In this document: piece by piece, positions 12,501 to 21,100 of the stretch
How positions within the stretch are numbered: the stretch's first letter is position 1
How the letters are laid out: every line of letters begins with the position of its first letter
Assembly: GCA_949130485.1 (NCBI GenBank)
Contig: OX422183.1
Location: 13,800,543-13,864,542 of the forward strand
DNA from: Agelas oroides
Taxonomy: Eukaryota; Porifera; Demospongiae; Agelasida; Agelasidae
Length of the DNA stretch: 64,000 bases
Reading direction: 5' to 3'
Translations under genes and position numbers: made by a program
The notes under the pieces: model-generated
What the model was told of the DNA's origin: nothing
Database searches by the model: none
The model's input: the letters and a program-made list of their open reading frames with translations, nothing else

Positions 12501-13095
12501 TGAGCCCAAATTGGAGAATGGTGTACTTATTGACAGGAGAAAAGATCCAAATAATGGAGCGTATACACTGAGCCAATATAAACTCATTCATTCATTTACC
12601 TGCAAGTTACAACCATGGATCATTTCTTATATCTTTTCAATATCACAAACTAGGATGAACCTTCCACTGCTGCCACTCACAAAATGGCTGAAGCTGATGA
12701 AGGTACATAGCTACCACTGTTGCCTTATTGATTGGCAGAGATTGTAGTAGAATTGTAATACAATCTGGTAGTTATAATTCAGAGTAAATACATACAATGC
12801 TGAAAAGCGTGGCATGCTAAAGAAACATGCTTTCTGATGCTGAAAAAAAAGTGCAGATGAAACAATGCTTACCTCTGGCCTTCAGCAATGCAACAGCGCT
12901 CCCATGTCTGATTTTCCTTGACTGTTGAATACTGATCATTGCTGGTATTATTGTTAGTGATGTGTAAATAATTCAACACTTCACATAGTACTACTGCTCT
13001 TGCAATGATTAAAGTTATACAGTTTACATTCATGGTCACTTCATACTCCAGGGAACCCCAACATCACAGTGTCTGATCCGGATATTACTGACTAA
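247..13095 (+). CDS. FN3-repeat single-pass membrane receptor, 3' part of gene (spliced, 18 further exons listed below)
   Basis: Spliced model of 19 exons whose junction phases all agree: 247-534, 1802-2089, 2152-2442, 3172-3459, 3531-3821, 3983-4276, 5783-6070, 6212-6502, 6991-7284, 7353-7730, 7929-8123, 8387-8488, 8588-8733, 9459-9548, 9842-9956, 10855-10969, 11239-11295, 12404-12452, 12654-12702, 13052-13095. The product shows 12 fibronectin type III domains, a transmembrane helix followed by FYRHKKRNRK, and a tail of about 75 residues without any enzyme domain. Most FN3 domains carry the Trp of strand B (e.g. LAWDPPP), a QNG turn and a SLHPFYTY-like F strand, plus many N-x-S/T sequons. 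It is probably an adhesion or co-receptor protein of the plasma membrane. The start codon and signal peptide lie before the window. Product family beyond FN3-TM is not recognised. Confidence 0.85.
977..1114. mobile_element. Hairpin element in gene 1 intron
   Basis: ATATGATGAAACCAAGGGGT continuing ATGGGATTT is answered by AAATCCC, then GCCCCAAGGGTTTCATCGTA. About 60-nt arms around TGCGAAGCGCA. The rest of the 535-1801 intron shows nothing recognised. Confidence 0.8.
1802..2089 (+). CDS. Gene 1 exon: FN3 domain 2
   Basis: Acceptor CCTTAG, donor G|GTATGT, phase 1 to 1. It carries LISWMPPPLEHQNG and SLHPFYTYECIVAA. The following intron is only 62 nt. Confidence 0.87.
2152..2442 (+). CDS. Gene 1 exon: FN3 domain 3
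   Basis: Acceptor TATACAG, donor G|GTAAGG, phase 1 to 1. It carries LTWEAPPPEDLNG and HLQPYTVYTCVSAA with several N-glycosylation sequons. Confidence 0.87.
3172..3459 (+). CDS. Gene 1 exon: FN3 domain 4
   Basis: Acceptor TTTCAAG, donor G|GTAAGA, phase 1 to 1. It carries LSWSPPPSEHHNG and SLHPFYTYWFSVAA. The next intron is 71 nt. An in-frame open stretch continues upstream of the acceptor from 3033 but shows no FN3 similarity and is read as intron. Confidence 0.86.
3531..3821 (+). CDS. Gene 1 exon: FN3 domain 5
   Basis: Acceptor ACAACAG, donor G|GTTACA, phase 1 to 1. It carries LAWDAPPIEGQNG and SLRPFTTYGFLVSA. Confidence 0.86.
3983..4276 (+). CDS. Gene 1 exon: FN3 domain 6
   Basis: Acceptor ACTGCAG, donor G|GTAACT, phase 1 to 1. 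It carries INWDHPPEDTHYG and SLHPFHTYTLFIVP. The QNG turn is replaced by HYG. Confidence 0.85.
4521..5320. mobile_element. Inverted-repeat element, CTCGCTCAGGCTC family, diverged copy
   Basis: The right end (5300-5318) reads CTCGCTCAGGCTCACCCCA. The left end begins CTGAGCGAGCCCCACAC, the reverse complement of the right end of the copy at 17391-17898. The interior has no convincing coding content. The left terminus appears truncated, so the exact limits are uncertain. Confidence 0.5.
5487..5684 (+). pseudogene. Decayed FN3 exon inside a gene 1 intron
   Basis: The plus strand reads GHPPMDQQNGMIRRYIVKIT, a clear FN3 B-C strand region, but the codon for the conserved Trp just before it is TAG (5522-5524). 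A TGA follows at the end of the next strand, and the N-terminal part is about 9 codons short. A fragment reading FQYTCSVSAETVA follows near 5642-5681, out of continuous frame. It lies in the 1.5-kb intron between FN3 exons 6 and 7, in the place where one more phase-1 FN3 exon would fit. Read as a dead member of the array. Confidence 0.8.
5783..6070 (+). CDS. Gene 1 exon: FN3 domain 7
   Basis: Acceptor TTTACAG, donor G|GTAAGC, phase 1 to 1. It carries INWSQPLPEEQNG and GLHPYYNYHISVAA. It directly follows the intron holding the decayed FN3 exon. Confidence 0.87.
6212..6502 (+). CDS. Gene 1 exon: FN3 domain 8
   Basis: Acceptor GCTGTAG, donor G|GTATGC, phase 1 to 1. It carries LTWEPPQPEDQNG and FLHPYYTYQCSISA. 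Confidence 0.87.
6991..7284 (+). CDS. Gene 1 exon: FN3 domain 9
   Basis: Acceptor TTGCAG after a pyrimidine tract, donor G|GTTAGC, phase 1 to 1. It carries IHWDLPPIEDQNG and ELRPFHVYQFVIAA. The next intron is 68 nt. Confidence 0.87.
7353..7730 (+). CDS. Gene 1 exon: FN3 domain 10, with a longer loop
   Basis: Acceptor TCCGTAG, donor G|GTAGAG, phase 1 to 1. At 126 codons it is about 30 codons longer than its neighbours. LSWLPPDPQLWNG and HVYKFSVFVTNAAG mark the core, and the extra residues (ANSSHTIMMKAIPTQGNPLA and on) fall between the C' and E strands. Confidence 0.85.
7929..8123 (+). CDS. Gene 1 exon: FN3 domain 11, first half
   Basis: Acceptor TTCTCAG, donor G|GTAAAT, phase 1 to 1. It encodes the N-terminal strands (VQWLPPDFIDQNG). 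The domain is completed by the next exon, so the one-exon-one-domain rule breaks here. Confidence 0.85.
8167..8257 (+). repeat. (TCTG)n microsatellite in gene 1 intron
   Basis: About 90 nt of TCTG/TGTC repeat with small interruptions, inside the intron that splits FN3 domain 11. Confidence 0.9.
8387..8488 (+). CDS. Gene 1 exon: FN3 domain 11, second half
   Basis: Acceptor ATGCAG, donor A|GTAAGT, phase 1 to 1. It encodes KYNARIAASTVHGSGPLS, the typical F-G strands, and ends in FQTYED. Confidence 0.82.
8588..8733 (+). CDS. Gene 1 exon: FN3 domain 12, first part
   Basis: Acceptor GCTTCAG, donor CAG|GTATGT, phase 1 to 0. It carries LSWQSPDEPNGVITQYQVLY. It is the first gene 1 exon with an asymmetric phase and marks the end of the repeat array. 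Confidence 0.85.
9196..9300 (+). mobile_element. tRNA-derived SINE head interrupted by a small repeat
   Basis: TGGCTTAGTGG matches a tRNA A box and GGTTTAATCCC (9283-9293) a B box. Between them sits a unit ending GGGCCTGGGAACAAGGCTA that also occurs near 21433-21484 and 32083-32131, so it looks inserted. Lies in the 8734-9458 intron, which otherwise shows nothing. Confidence 0.55.
9459..9548 (+). CDS. Gene 1 exon: FN3 domain 12, middle part
   Basis: Acceptor ATTGCAG, donor CAG|GTAATA, phase 0 to 0, 30 codons. It encodes the C'-E-F region ending MVYGLTYQLQ. Confidence 0.8.
9842..9956 (+). CDS. Gene 1 exon: FN3 domain 12, last part, and stalk
   Basis: Acceptor CAATAG, donor G|GTAATC, phase 0 to 1. 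VRASTRVGYGNYSSSVSI completes the FN3 fold, followed by a Ser/Thr/Ala/Pro-rich stalk (VPSSPTAAALPLT) before the membrane. Confidence 0.82.
9957..10854 (+). other. Gene 1 intron, no feature seen
   Basis: AT-rich intron sequence with no open frame of note and no recognisable repeat of the families found elsewhere in the window. Confidence 0.6.
10855..10969 (+). CDS. Gene 1 exon: transmembrane helix
   Basis: Acceptor CCACAG, donor GT|GTAAGT, phase 1 to 2. It encodes a hydrophobic run (ISIAVIGWLIVLGMILLVIV, then LF) followed by the basic stop-transfer YRHKKRNRK. This orients the FN3 array outside the cell. Confidence 0.88.
11239..11295 (+). CDS. Gene 1 exon: cytoplasmic tail with NIYG
   Basis: Acceptor CACCTAG, donor GG|GTATGT, phase 2 to 2. 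19 codons reading EDTELHVTSNIYGTTSNPG. The tyrosine of NIYG could be a phosphorylation site (inference). Confidence 0.75.
11496..11986. mobile_element. Inverted-repeat element, TACCGTAGTCTC family, copy 1
   Basis: Left end TACCGTAGTCTCGCAAAAG, right end the imperfect reverse complement (CTTTCACCAGACTATGGTA). 491 bp, non-coding. A related copy in the opposite orientation is at 27550-27985. It occupies much of the gene 1 intron 11296-12403. Confidence 0.8.
12404..12452 (+). CDS. Gene 1 exon: cytoplasmic tail with YEQM
   Basis: Acceptor ATGCAG, donor ATG|GTAAGT, phase 2 to 0. It encodes VVYEQMDNFQASGCAM. YEQM matches YxxM, the motif bound by PI3-kinase p85 SH2 domains when phosphorylated (family knowledge; function here is inferred). 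Confidence 0.75.
12654..12702 (+). CDS. Gene 1 exon: cytoplasmic tail
   Basis: Acceptor AACTAG, donor G|GTACAT, phase 0 to 1. It encodes DEPSTAATHKMAEADE, acidic and without a recognised domain. Confidence 0.65.
13052..13095 (+). CDS. Gene 1 last coding exon
   Basis: Acceptor CTCCAG, phase 1. It encodes NPNITVSDPDITD and then TAA at 13093-13095. The phase fits the previous exon exactly. Confidence 0.7.
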
Positions 13096-13464
13096 ACTGC
13101 ATACAATTGTTTGCACGTAGCTAGTGTGTTAGTAGTAGTTATATGTTGCTGAAACTATTTACTAGTGAAGGCATTAGTATAGTTTTGTAAAGCTTGTGTA
13201 TAGATCTCAACTGCTGGTGTAGTACAGACTAGTTGCTTAGTTTAGTTAGTTGAAACTATAATATTATATTTATTAGTGAAGCCATTAGTGTGGCCAAGTT
13301 AGTAGACTGCTGGTGTAGTAACAACCTTCACTGTTAGCAGTATTGCATTTTATTTTGTAATTGTTTACCCCCGATTTTTTTTTCCTATACTTGAACTTTG
13401 TGTGCACTATTACTGGTTCACTAGCTTGCTCCTCATGGTGGAATACAGTTGTACCCAGTGTGAC

Positions 13465-13470
13465 AATAAA
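13465..13470 (+). terminator. Poly(A) signal AATAAA of gene 1
   Basis: AATAAA lies 370 nt after the stop codon, a plausible 3' end. The 3'UTR before it contains a diverged tandem duplication (13141-13330). Confidence 0.65.
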
Positions 13471-14250
13471 ACCAACAACTTGTATAATAGTTTATGTATG
13501 TGATTAATGGGTACAACAACAAGTGACTCTGGCAGATCAATTTTTGGCTGGAACTGTGCAGCTTGCTAAGCCAGTATGTTCAAGAGTAGTATTCAGCTCT
13601 TTCAGCAGTGTGACTGCAATCTGATGGAGGTGGCTAATCTTGAGGGAAGCGAACAATTATTATCTCTGTTTTGGAAGTTTGTGTCAACTCCTCACAGCAC
13701 CACAGCGGTAAGCTGTGTTTGAGTTAACTGAGTGTATGTCAGTGTGTCTGCACAATCATGTATGTGAATATGGATGGTACTTAACAGCATGAACTAGTGA
13801 TAGGAAAATTCTTTGCAACAACAAATTACCTGAGGGGTTAGTCCCACAATTTATGATGACAACAATACTAATGTATGCAAAGTAACTAGAGGTCAACTGA
13901 GTGACCCACATGAGCATCTTAATTTTATTGAGATGAGTAGTGCATATGTAGGGATCTTAGAGAGTGATGGAAGCATGTAAATGGATGTAATTCAAGATCT
14001 CAATAGTAATTGACTACTACTTTTCATATTCATAGAGTGTGAATTATAAAACAGTAAATGTTTACGTTTGTGTTGTTTGTAGTTTTGGCCCTGTTGGCTA
14101 CTTTGTTTCATATGCTTAGAGTAATACAACAGTAAATGCTTGTGTTTGAGTTTCTTGGACTACCCTGAAAGTTTTATTGATGTAACGCGGACATCCGCGG
14201 AGCGAGGTCAAGTGTGCACAAATATGTATCCCTAGCCATAATTATACTAG
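13471..14250 (+). other. Intergenic stretch, nothing recognised
   Basis: No long open frame, no FN3-like exon and no repeat family seen. Confidence 0.6.
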
Positions 14251-14251
14251 A

Positions 14252-14410
14252 AAGATGCTGAATCATCCTGGGTGAGCCTGAGCGAGTAGCAAATTGCATT
14301 TGGATTGCCCGCAGACATGCAGCTATTCGTCCAGCCAGACTACTGCTATGTATGAGCGGTCATGCCAGGCGCGTACCTGAAGCCAGCGTACATCCTGCTG
14401 TCTGACGGTC
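14252..14410 (+). mobile_element. Partial copy of the CTCGCTCAGGCTC-family element
   Basis: Closely matches 17372-17580 (AGATGCTGAATCATCCTGGG, then GTGAGCCTGAGCGAGTAGC, later GGCGCGTACCTGAAGCCAGC). The right half is missing or replaced. Confidence 0.75.
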
Positions 14411-15044
14411 ACCAGGGTCACTAGCCTACGAGTGACCCTGGTGCATTCAACGTAAACACTCTGCCGGAATGGGAACATGTCGTGATTTAGCTACCGGAGC
14501 GCGACCGCATGTATATATGTAATGTTCACTGACCTCAAGACGCTCTTAACAGGTTAGTGTTGCAGGTTTACCTTGCCTCGGACACTTTAGTTAGGTAAAA
14601 TGTTCGTTAGTAGGCTTTAGGAAACATAATTCACTGCTACTTAGCTACAAGACCTGAAGTAGAAGGCTTTAGAGATCAGGATTGTTTTTACCTGAAGTAG
14701 AAGGCTTTAGAGTTCAGGATTTTTTTTTTACCTCAAGTACAAAGCCTTCGAGTTCAAGGGAGGAGCCAGACATCAGCATCAACCGTGAATAGCAAGGCAC
14801 ACCTTCACCAGCTTTATACTCGCGCATTACGCGCGTAATATCAACCCGAAGCATGGTAGCGCGCTCAATACACGTAGTAATGATTTTATACGTATGTATA
14901 CGAACGCGTGACGTCACGTAAGCGCTGTGAGCGAGCTGTTGTGGCGTTCCTTGGCAAAGACCGGAAGTGCCACGCCTCCAGACGTCTACCTGACGTCATT
15001 CTACGTAGGAGTTTTACCAGGCCTTCCACGGCCACCGCGTTAGC

Positions 15045-15453
15045 TATGGGGTGCCGTTTGTGTCAAAACTCCGGTTTTTAGTAATGTTTATCAAACCCGC
15101 ATCCTTTCCTAAACCTCGATCAATTTTTACTAAACATCGATCGATCTTTAGTCAACATCGATCGATTTGTACTAGAAATGGCAATCCATCGACCTTTGCT
15201 AAACATCGATCGATGTTTAGCAAAGATCGATGTTTAGCAAAGATCGATCGATGTTTAGCAAAGGTCGATGGATTGCCATTTCTAGTAGAGATCGATCGAT
15301 GTTTAGTAAAAATCGATCGATGTTTAGCAAAGAAAAATGCATTGCCATAGAGATCGATCGAAGTTTACTAAAGATCGATCGAGGTTTAGTAAAGGTCGCG
15401 GGTTTGATAAACATTACTAAAAACCGGAGTTTTGACACAAACGGTACCCCATA
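15045..15453. mobile_element. 409-bp inverted-repeat transposable element with ATCGAT-rich interior
   Basis: Terminal inverted repeats of about 60 bp begin TATGGGGTGCCGTTTGTGTC and end in the reverse complement at 15453. GTTAGC flanks both sides (15039-15044 and 15454-15459) as a likely target duplication. The interior consists of many copies of a unit like ATCGATCGATGTTTAGTAAA, itself present in both orientations. Non-autonomous; the ORFs across it are repeat translations. Confidence 0.85.
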
Positions 15454-15499
15454 GTTAGCTGTGATCGAAGGCCTGGGAACGAGGCTAGCAGTACGCATG

Positions 15500-16615
15500 G
15501 CTGGCACGGTCTTTTCCCCCCGCGGCATTGGGCAAGGCTTATGAACAACACGTAGGTAAGGCGCTAGCTACTTGTAGCTACACTAAAAATAGCCTACTCA
15601 CAGCTTTAGTGAACTGTAAAGCTAGCATGGTAAGTTGTCAGTATGATAGTTTTCTGTGCTGCAGCTGGTCAGTCGTCATGTGATTGACAACTGAATCATG
15701 AAATTGGTTTCACAAAGTTTGGTAGGGAGAGAGGTTGGCCCTTCATCAGGTTCTAGCTGGCTATATATTACATGCCTGGAACTACTACTATTACTGTCAA
15801 TGCCGTTTCAAGTTCTGGTGTTCTGGTTACAATTGAAATATTCTTCTTAGGCTTAGGTCTAACTGTAACTGAGATTAACATCAAAAAAGTACAGAAACAA
15901 GACTTAAAAAACATTAAAAATGTAAAAAGATGTAGGGATGGCATGCCAAAAAGTATGCAAACAAGGTTGGGATAATGCATAAAAGCAAAGGTCAACATAT
16001 TGGCAAAGCCCCATCCCTACATCTTTTTTACACTGCAGTTAGTGCATGGGGGTCTTCCTAAAACGTACCACAAGTTTACTCCAACCTTTACTGGCAGTTC
16101 ATGGCTGTAGCCTCGTTCTCAGGCCACTTCCTATAGCTCCTCCCACATGGCCTGGGAACGAGGCTACAAGTTCACCGGCTTTACTGCTGTAGCCTCGTTC
16201 CCAGGCCACTTCCTAGCTCCTTATGATCCAGCATTTGTGTCTGTATAGGTACGTTTTTCCTCGTACGTAGCTATCAGATAGCTACCAAGTAGCTTTACTG
16301 CCCACATACTACATTACTTGTAGTGACAGTGGCACCCTTACTGATACAACCTAGACACTGAGCTGGAGTGGGCTGCAGACTAGTCATACACAGTGTGTAA
16401 ACTCAAGTACTCATGCACAGCATAACTGCATGGATGGGTGCTCTCAACTCAAGCACGCTGTCTAACTGCAGTGTGAAAAAGTTGTAGGGATGGGGCTTTG
16501 CCAATATGTTGACCTTTGCTTTCATGCATTATCCCAACCTTGTTTGCATACTTTTTGGCATGCCATCCCTACATCTTTTTACATTTTTAATGTTTTTTAA
16601 TATTATTTACGTGGG
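15500..16615. mobile_element. Nested inverted-repeat elements (family shared with 38.0-38.97 kb)
   Basis: 15900-16045 and 16455-16605 are reverse complements of each other (AGATGTAGGGATGGCATGCC against its complement), forming a large foldback. The same sequence, diverged, recurs at 38035-38215, and the flanking 15500-15770 resembles 17130-17340. Two GCCTCGTTCTCAGGCC-type units lie in the loop. Confidence 0.7.
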
Positions 16616-16642
16616 TCCTTTAAGGTGCATCTTGGGGTGTAA

Positions 16643-16669
16643 TCTTTCTTTCTTTCCTTCTTTCTTTCT

Positions 16670-16743
<74 letters not shown>

Positions 16744-16852
16744 TTCCTTCCTTCCTTCAATTCTTTCTTTCTTTCTTTCTTTCTTTCTTTCCTTCCTTTC
16801 TTTCTTTCTCTTCCTTCCTTCCTTCCTTTCGTTCTTTCTCTCTTTCTCTCTT
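16643..16852 (+). repeat. (TTTC)n/(TTCC)n polypyrimidine tract
   Basis: About 210 nt of TTTC and TTCC repeats on the plus strand. The open frames on both strands across it are low-complexity translations. Confidence 0.95.
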
Positions 16853-16859
16853 TTATCGG

Positions 16860-17345
16860 ACCATTTTGTCAAACAACGACAACTCGAAAACGGTTCAAGT
16901 ACTCACCTTGAATTTTATAGCACGAAACTGATGTTCATCACAGCACGCAGCTTAACAATCACTCAGCGTCTTTATAGTCTCAAATTTGCCGTAGTCAAAA
17001 AACCTGTTCACAGCACTGCCCGGCTGCAATCTGTTGCGCCGTACAATTTTCCAATCTTGTACGCATGCGCAAACGCAGTCTTGTTCCCAGACCAAAGACC
17101 ACGGTCATTGGTCTGGGAGCGAGACTAGTGCACACGCGCGTTGACCTGTTCCCGTGGTAGTAGGAAAGGCTCATGGACACGAAGCAGGTACGGCGCTGAA
17201 TTCAGTTGCTTACTTATAGCTACGCTAAAAGACACTCATAGCTTTAGTAAAGCTGGGATGGTCAGTTTTTAGGTTCTGTGGGCACTGTGGTGGTCAGTTG
17301 TCATTCATCAGGAAATCTGCTTCATAAAAGAGTGGTCGGCTCTAC
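16860..17345. mobile_element. Inverted-repeat element related to 38.46-38.97 kb
   Basis: ACTCGAAAACGGTTCAAGTA and GTTGCTTACTTATAGCTACG match the reverse complement of 38463-38770. No coding content. Confidence 0.65.
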
Positions 17346-17390
17346 ATCGGATTCCAGCTGGCTTATTACTAGTAAGATGCTGAATCATCC

Positions 17391-17898
17391 TGGGGTGAGC
17401 CTGAGCGAGTAGCAAATTGCATAATTTTGGAATGCCCACACAGACATGCAGCTATTCGTCCAGCCACACTACTATGGCTACAAGGGCATAGACTAAGCTT
17501 CAAACCATGAGGTAGCAGGGGAATCCATGCTATGTATGAGCGGCATGCCAGGCGCGTACCTGAAGCCAGCGTACACCCTGCTGCCCGACTGTCACACGCC
17601 TTGCCACGCGATCGTCAGATTCGTACCATTGCTCCAAAAGTTGCCGTGCGTGCTGCCAATGCATTCAACTTAAACCGTCCTCGCTCTCGCTCTCTTTCAC
17701 GGCGCCCCTACAGTCTGGCAGTAGCCCTTCACGCTCGTCATAACGGCTTAGCTGAAGTACACGTCGGCGTGGACATTCCATCATCGTGAAATATTTGAAT
17801 GCGCTAATTTCAATTTTACGGTAAGTGGTCGGTCCAAATTACACACACTCGTGCGCAATGCAGTCACGCTAGTGTGGGGCTCGCTCAGGCTCGCCCCA
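17391..17898. mobile_element. Complete CTCGCTCAGGCTC-family inverted-repeat element next to gene 2
   Basis: The left end TGGGGTGAGCCTGAGCGAG and right end CTCGCTCAGGCTCGCCCCA are 19-bp inverted repeats with one mismatch. 508 bp long. Its right end lies 123 bp before the start codon of the kinase gene. An 85-codon open frame inside has no recognised family. Confidence 0.8.
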
Positions 17899-18021
17899 AC
17901 TATATATTTAGCCGGTGATCGTCATTTTATTTGTGTGCGCGTGTATATAGCTTGCTGTCAATATAATTTTTAGCTACCGTCCGTTGAAGCCAATTACTCA
18001 CCGCCGCCAGTGAGGACAGAT
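17899..18021 (+). promoter_or_regulatory. Probable proximal promoter and 5'UTR of gene 2
   Basis: Between the element end and the ATG are TATA-like stretches (CTATATATTTA at 17901, GTGTATATAGC near 17940). The start context is ACAGATATGG with G at +4. The transcription start is not determinable here. Confidence 0.4.
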
Positions 18022-18122
18022 ATGGCAGGTGATTGCAAATACTGCGTGGTGATAGCAGTAGCTGTAGCTGTATGCACTATTTTCTTGTCATCGCTGGAAG
18101 CAAATGCAAATGCTGATGATCA
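18022..18122 (+). CDS. Gene 2 exon 1: start codon and signal peptide
   Basis: The ATG begins MAGDCKYC, followed by a hydrophobic core ([14 protein letters not shown]) and a small-residue region (SSLEANANA), a typical secretory signal. Donor CA|GTAAGT, phase 2, which matches the next exon. Chosen as start because it is the nearest upstream ATG exon with the right phase. Confidence 0.7.
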
Positions 18123-21100
18123 GTAAGTTGTTGTGCAATCAGCCTATGGCAATCAGTATACGCCGCAGTATTTACTGTAGGCTACGCTATCTTCTGCATG
18201 CTTGAATACGCCATTGCTGCTTGCACTATGTAATGCTATTCATGTATGATATTACAGCATCTGTACAGTTTGTCGTTCCCACGCCACTTTCAGATAGTGA
18301 AGGCTTAGTCATACCCTGTTCAAGGAACTTCATTGTGACATCGATCCCCCCTAGCGCTCCCAATACCATGCATAACTGCATGTACAATTTGTATGTACAT
18401 GCTCTAAAATAATGTCACACGGTTTGCCCCATAACATCAGACTGATGAACAAAACATAATGTGCCCCGTTTTCTAGATTAAGTAGTAGATATAATAAATG
18501 TAAGTGGCATTGTCATATACTCTTGTGCCATAGTGCGTGGGAAGATCAAAGACGCCGGTGTGCCAATATATGCCATATGGCACTGCCCGCTAGGGCTTCC
18601 CAGTGCCAATATGAGAATAGTGGCACACCGGCGTCTTTGATATCCCACGCACTTAATGAGATATCGGCACTAGGTATACCTATGGTCAATTAGCTTTTTT
18701 CTGCATTGTTGGAAAAGAAATACAGTCAAAGTACAGAGAAAAAAAAAAAGACACAAAACTGAGTGTTCACTGTAAGAACATGTACAAACGTTCCAAGGGT
18801 CAACAGGACGCGATCGTTCGCTTTCAGCAACTCGGTACATTCCACACAGCCCCGTACGTTTACACAGCCCTCACACAGCTCCGTAAGTTCACGCAGCCTC
18901 GTGGCTATCCCCCGTGTGGCGTAGACGGTTCACACAGCCATCGTAGTATCATTTATATATTTGCTATAGCAGTGATTCTCTGCAACGAATACGAATCCTT
19001 CGCTGTACACCTCCAACTCCAACTCTTTCTTGTTAGTGCCAGACCGTGTGTCTTCCGCAGTGGCCGCAGTGTAGCTACGCTCGTTTTCACAGCGCCTCCG
19101 AGCCGTAGTAGTAAAGTTGCTGTTTCTTTCGATCTGCTCTTTCGAGATTTAACGGAAATTTTCAGCATTACTCCCAGATCACTCCATCAACACGGGGGAT
19201 AGCACACAAAGATCAGCATACCAGTCACCTTCAAAGAAAAAGTCAACGGAGAAACTCCTTCACAGCAACTCATTCTTGGTCGATTGAAATTATGGCGCAA
19301 CTTGGTTCACGTTTGTATTACACCGTGCTCATATGTACATTCTTGTGCTCCTTCCGTATACTATGGCACAAATTAGTTATTGTATGGCTGCTCGTGCCTC
19401 ACAGCAAATATTGGCACTCGCAACTATACAATAACTAATACTTGTTAGATAGGTGCAAGTGGGTGAAGATGCATATGATATGTTGTTGGGTTGCTGGTGG
19501 CCTATCACTGGACTGCGGATTGAAGGGTCTATAGGGTTCCAGTCCCAGTAGCAGCAGAGATTTATTTCTCTTTCGGGTGCACTCAGCCCCACCTCATGCA
19601 AGAATTTAGTAGAAGGTTTTCCTTCGCGTCCTTCGGAGGGTACATTAAGCCCTCGGTCCGGGGAACCCCTTAAGATTAGCTTAAGTACTATTGGGGATTT
19701 CCTCGTTAACTGGGTTATCCCAGGTAAACCATAATAAAAAAATTTAAAATGTATGTGAACTGAAAGGGATCCGGATACACCTTGGAGAGTAGTAGACTGA
19801 GAGTGGTCCTCTGAGTGTTTACACACAAAACACCATCACCAAGACGGGAAGAAATGGTGATTTTTATAGGTATTAGCTATTATGGTATTAACTACAAGGT
19901 TGTCTGTCAGCTAAAATGTTGTACTAGAGCAATGAAAGCCATAGAGTTCATCTATTTTTGATTTCAGCTCTTGAAGCATTTCATTGACTTCCGTAAGTGG
20001 ATATGGATAGGTTTGTGGCTGATAAGTCTTGTAGTTGATTGAATTAGCTACACCCACTTGGTATTGAATGACTACTGACCAACTAGTCTTGTGTTCAAAG
20101 GGAGTTATCAACAGTACTAGAGATGAGTGGTGATTACTCAGAGGAGGTACGACATGTTGACGGCACCACAGGGGTTAAATGTGTGTGGAATGTAATTACT
20201 GCCAACAAGTATAGCTTTTTGTAATCTTAAAGGCATTTACTCTTTGTGGCCTGCATAGGCGCCGGTCCCTGGGGTGCTCTTGATGGGAAAAGTTCAAACT
20301 TGAATACAAAAGTAAGCAGGGGTCAAGTACACTCACTAAGTGAGGGCCGACCAGGGGCCATCGTCGGACTTCTCGGTCGATGCACTTCCTCAAAATATCA
20401 AAATGATAGCCCGCTTTAACAGTGCTCAAAGAGATTGATGATTTTACTATTGCAGTTTGTATTTGGAGGGAGAGAGCTGCTCTAGTATATCAGGTGATGC
20501 TGTTGAACCTCCACTTGTGATTACTCATACTGAGACCTGTCCTCTGGCGCAAAGTACTCATGAGTTATTCTAGCAGCAGGCTACTGTATAGTGTCCTGCA
20601 GGAACTCATGTAAATATGGTTACACACATACCAGATTACATGCCCTTTCATAAGTGTAGTACTTACATTTGTAACCGGAGTCACAATCTACATTCACCTA
20701 AATTTGTCGTCCTGTATGCAATTTCAAAGACATGAACATCAAGCTTTTGAGGCTTGAGAGTAGTGCTTTACCTTAGAAAATAAGGATGTCTTCTTAGGGC
20801 TGTGCTTCAGATGGACATTTTGACATCTGGATGTGAGGTTACTTCTGAGCAATCTATAAAATCAGAGCATGTTACTATGTGTTAGTTCCGGATGGGATAT
20901 TTCTACCTCAACGGCCTTATACAATGTCTCTCACGAGAGCTCTATTCCTTTGGCGATGAGGAGTTTGAAAGGATGTCTTGTTCCAAGGTAGGAGTTCCTC
21001 AAAGATGGTAGCAGCTTCTCCATCATCCCATCCATGTTCAAGTTCTGCAGCCTAAGTGATCCAAAGGTTGATGGGAAATTTGGAATGTGTTCCACTAGTG

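Noticed and set aside
15051-15528. Overlapping ORFs with repeated FSKHRSIF-like units
   Set aside because: They translate the ATCGAT-rich interior of an inverted-repeat element and appear on both strands.
16506-16931. 141-aa ORF rich in FFLSFFLS and its antisense KERKKERK partner
   Set aside because: Both are translations of the TTTC/TTCC simple repeat.
18780-19202. 140-aa ORF with [12 protein letters not shown]-like repeats
   Set aside because: It follows a short nucleotide repeat (CACACAGCC), lies in an intron and matches no family I know.
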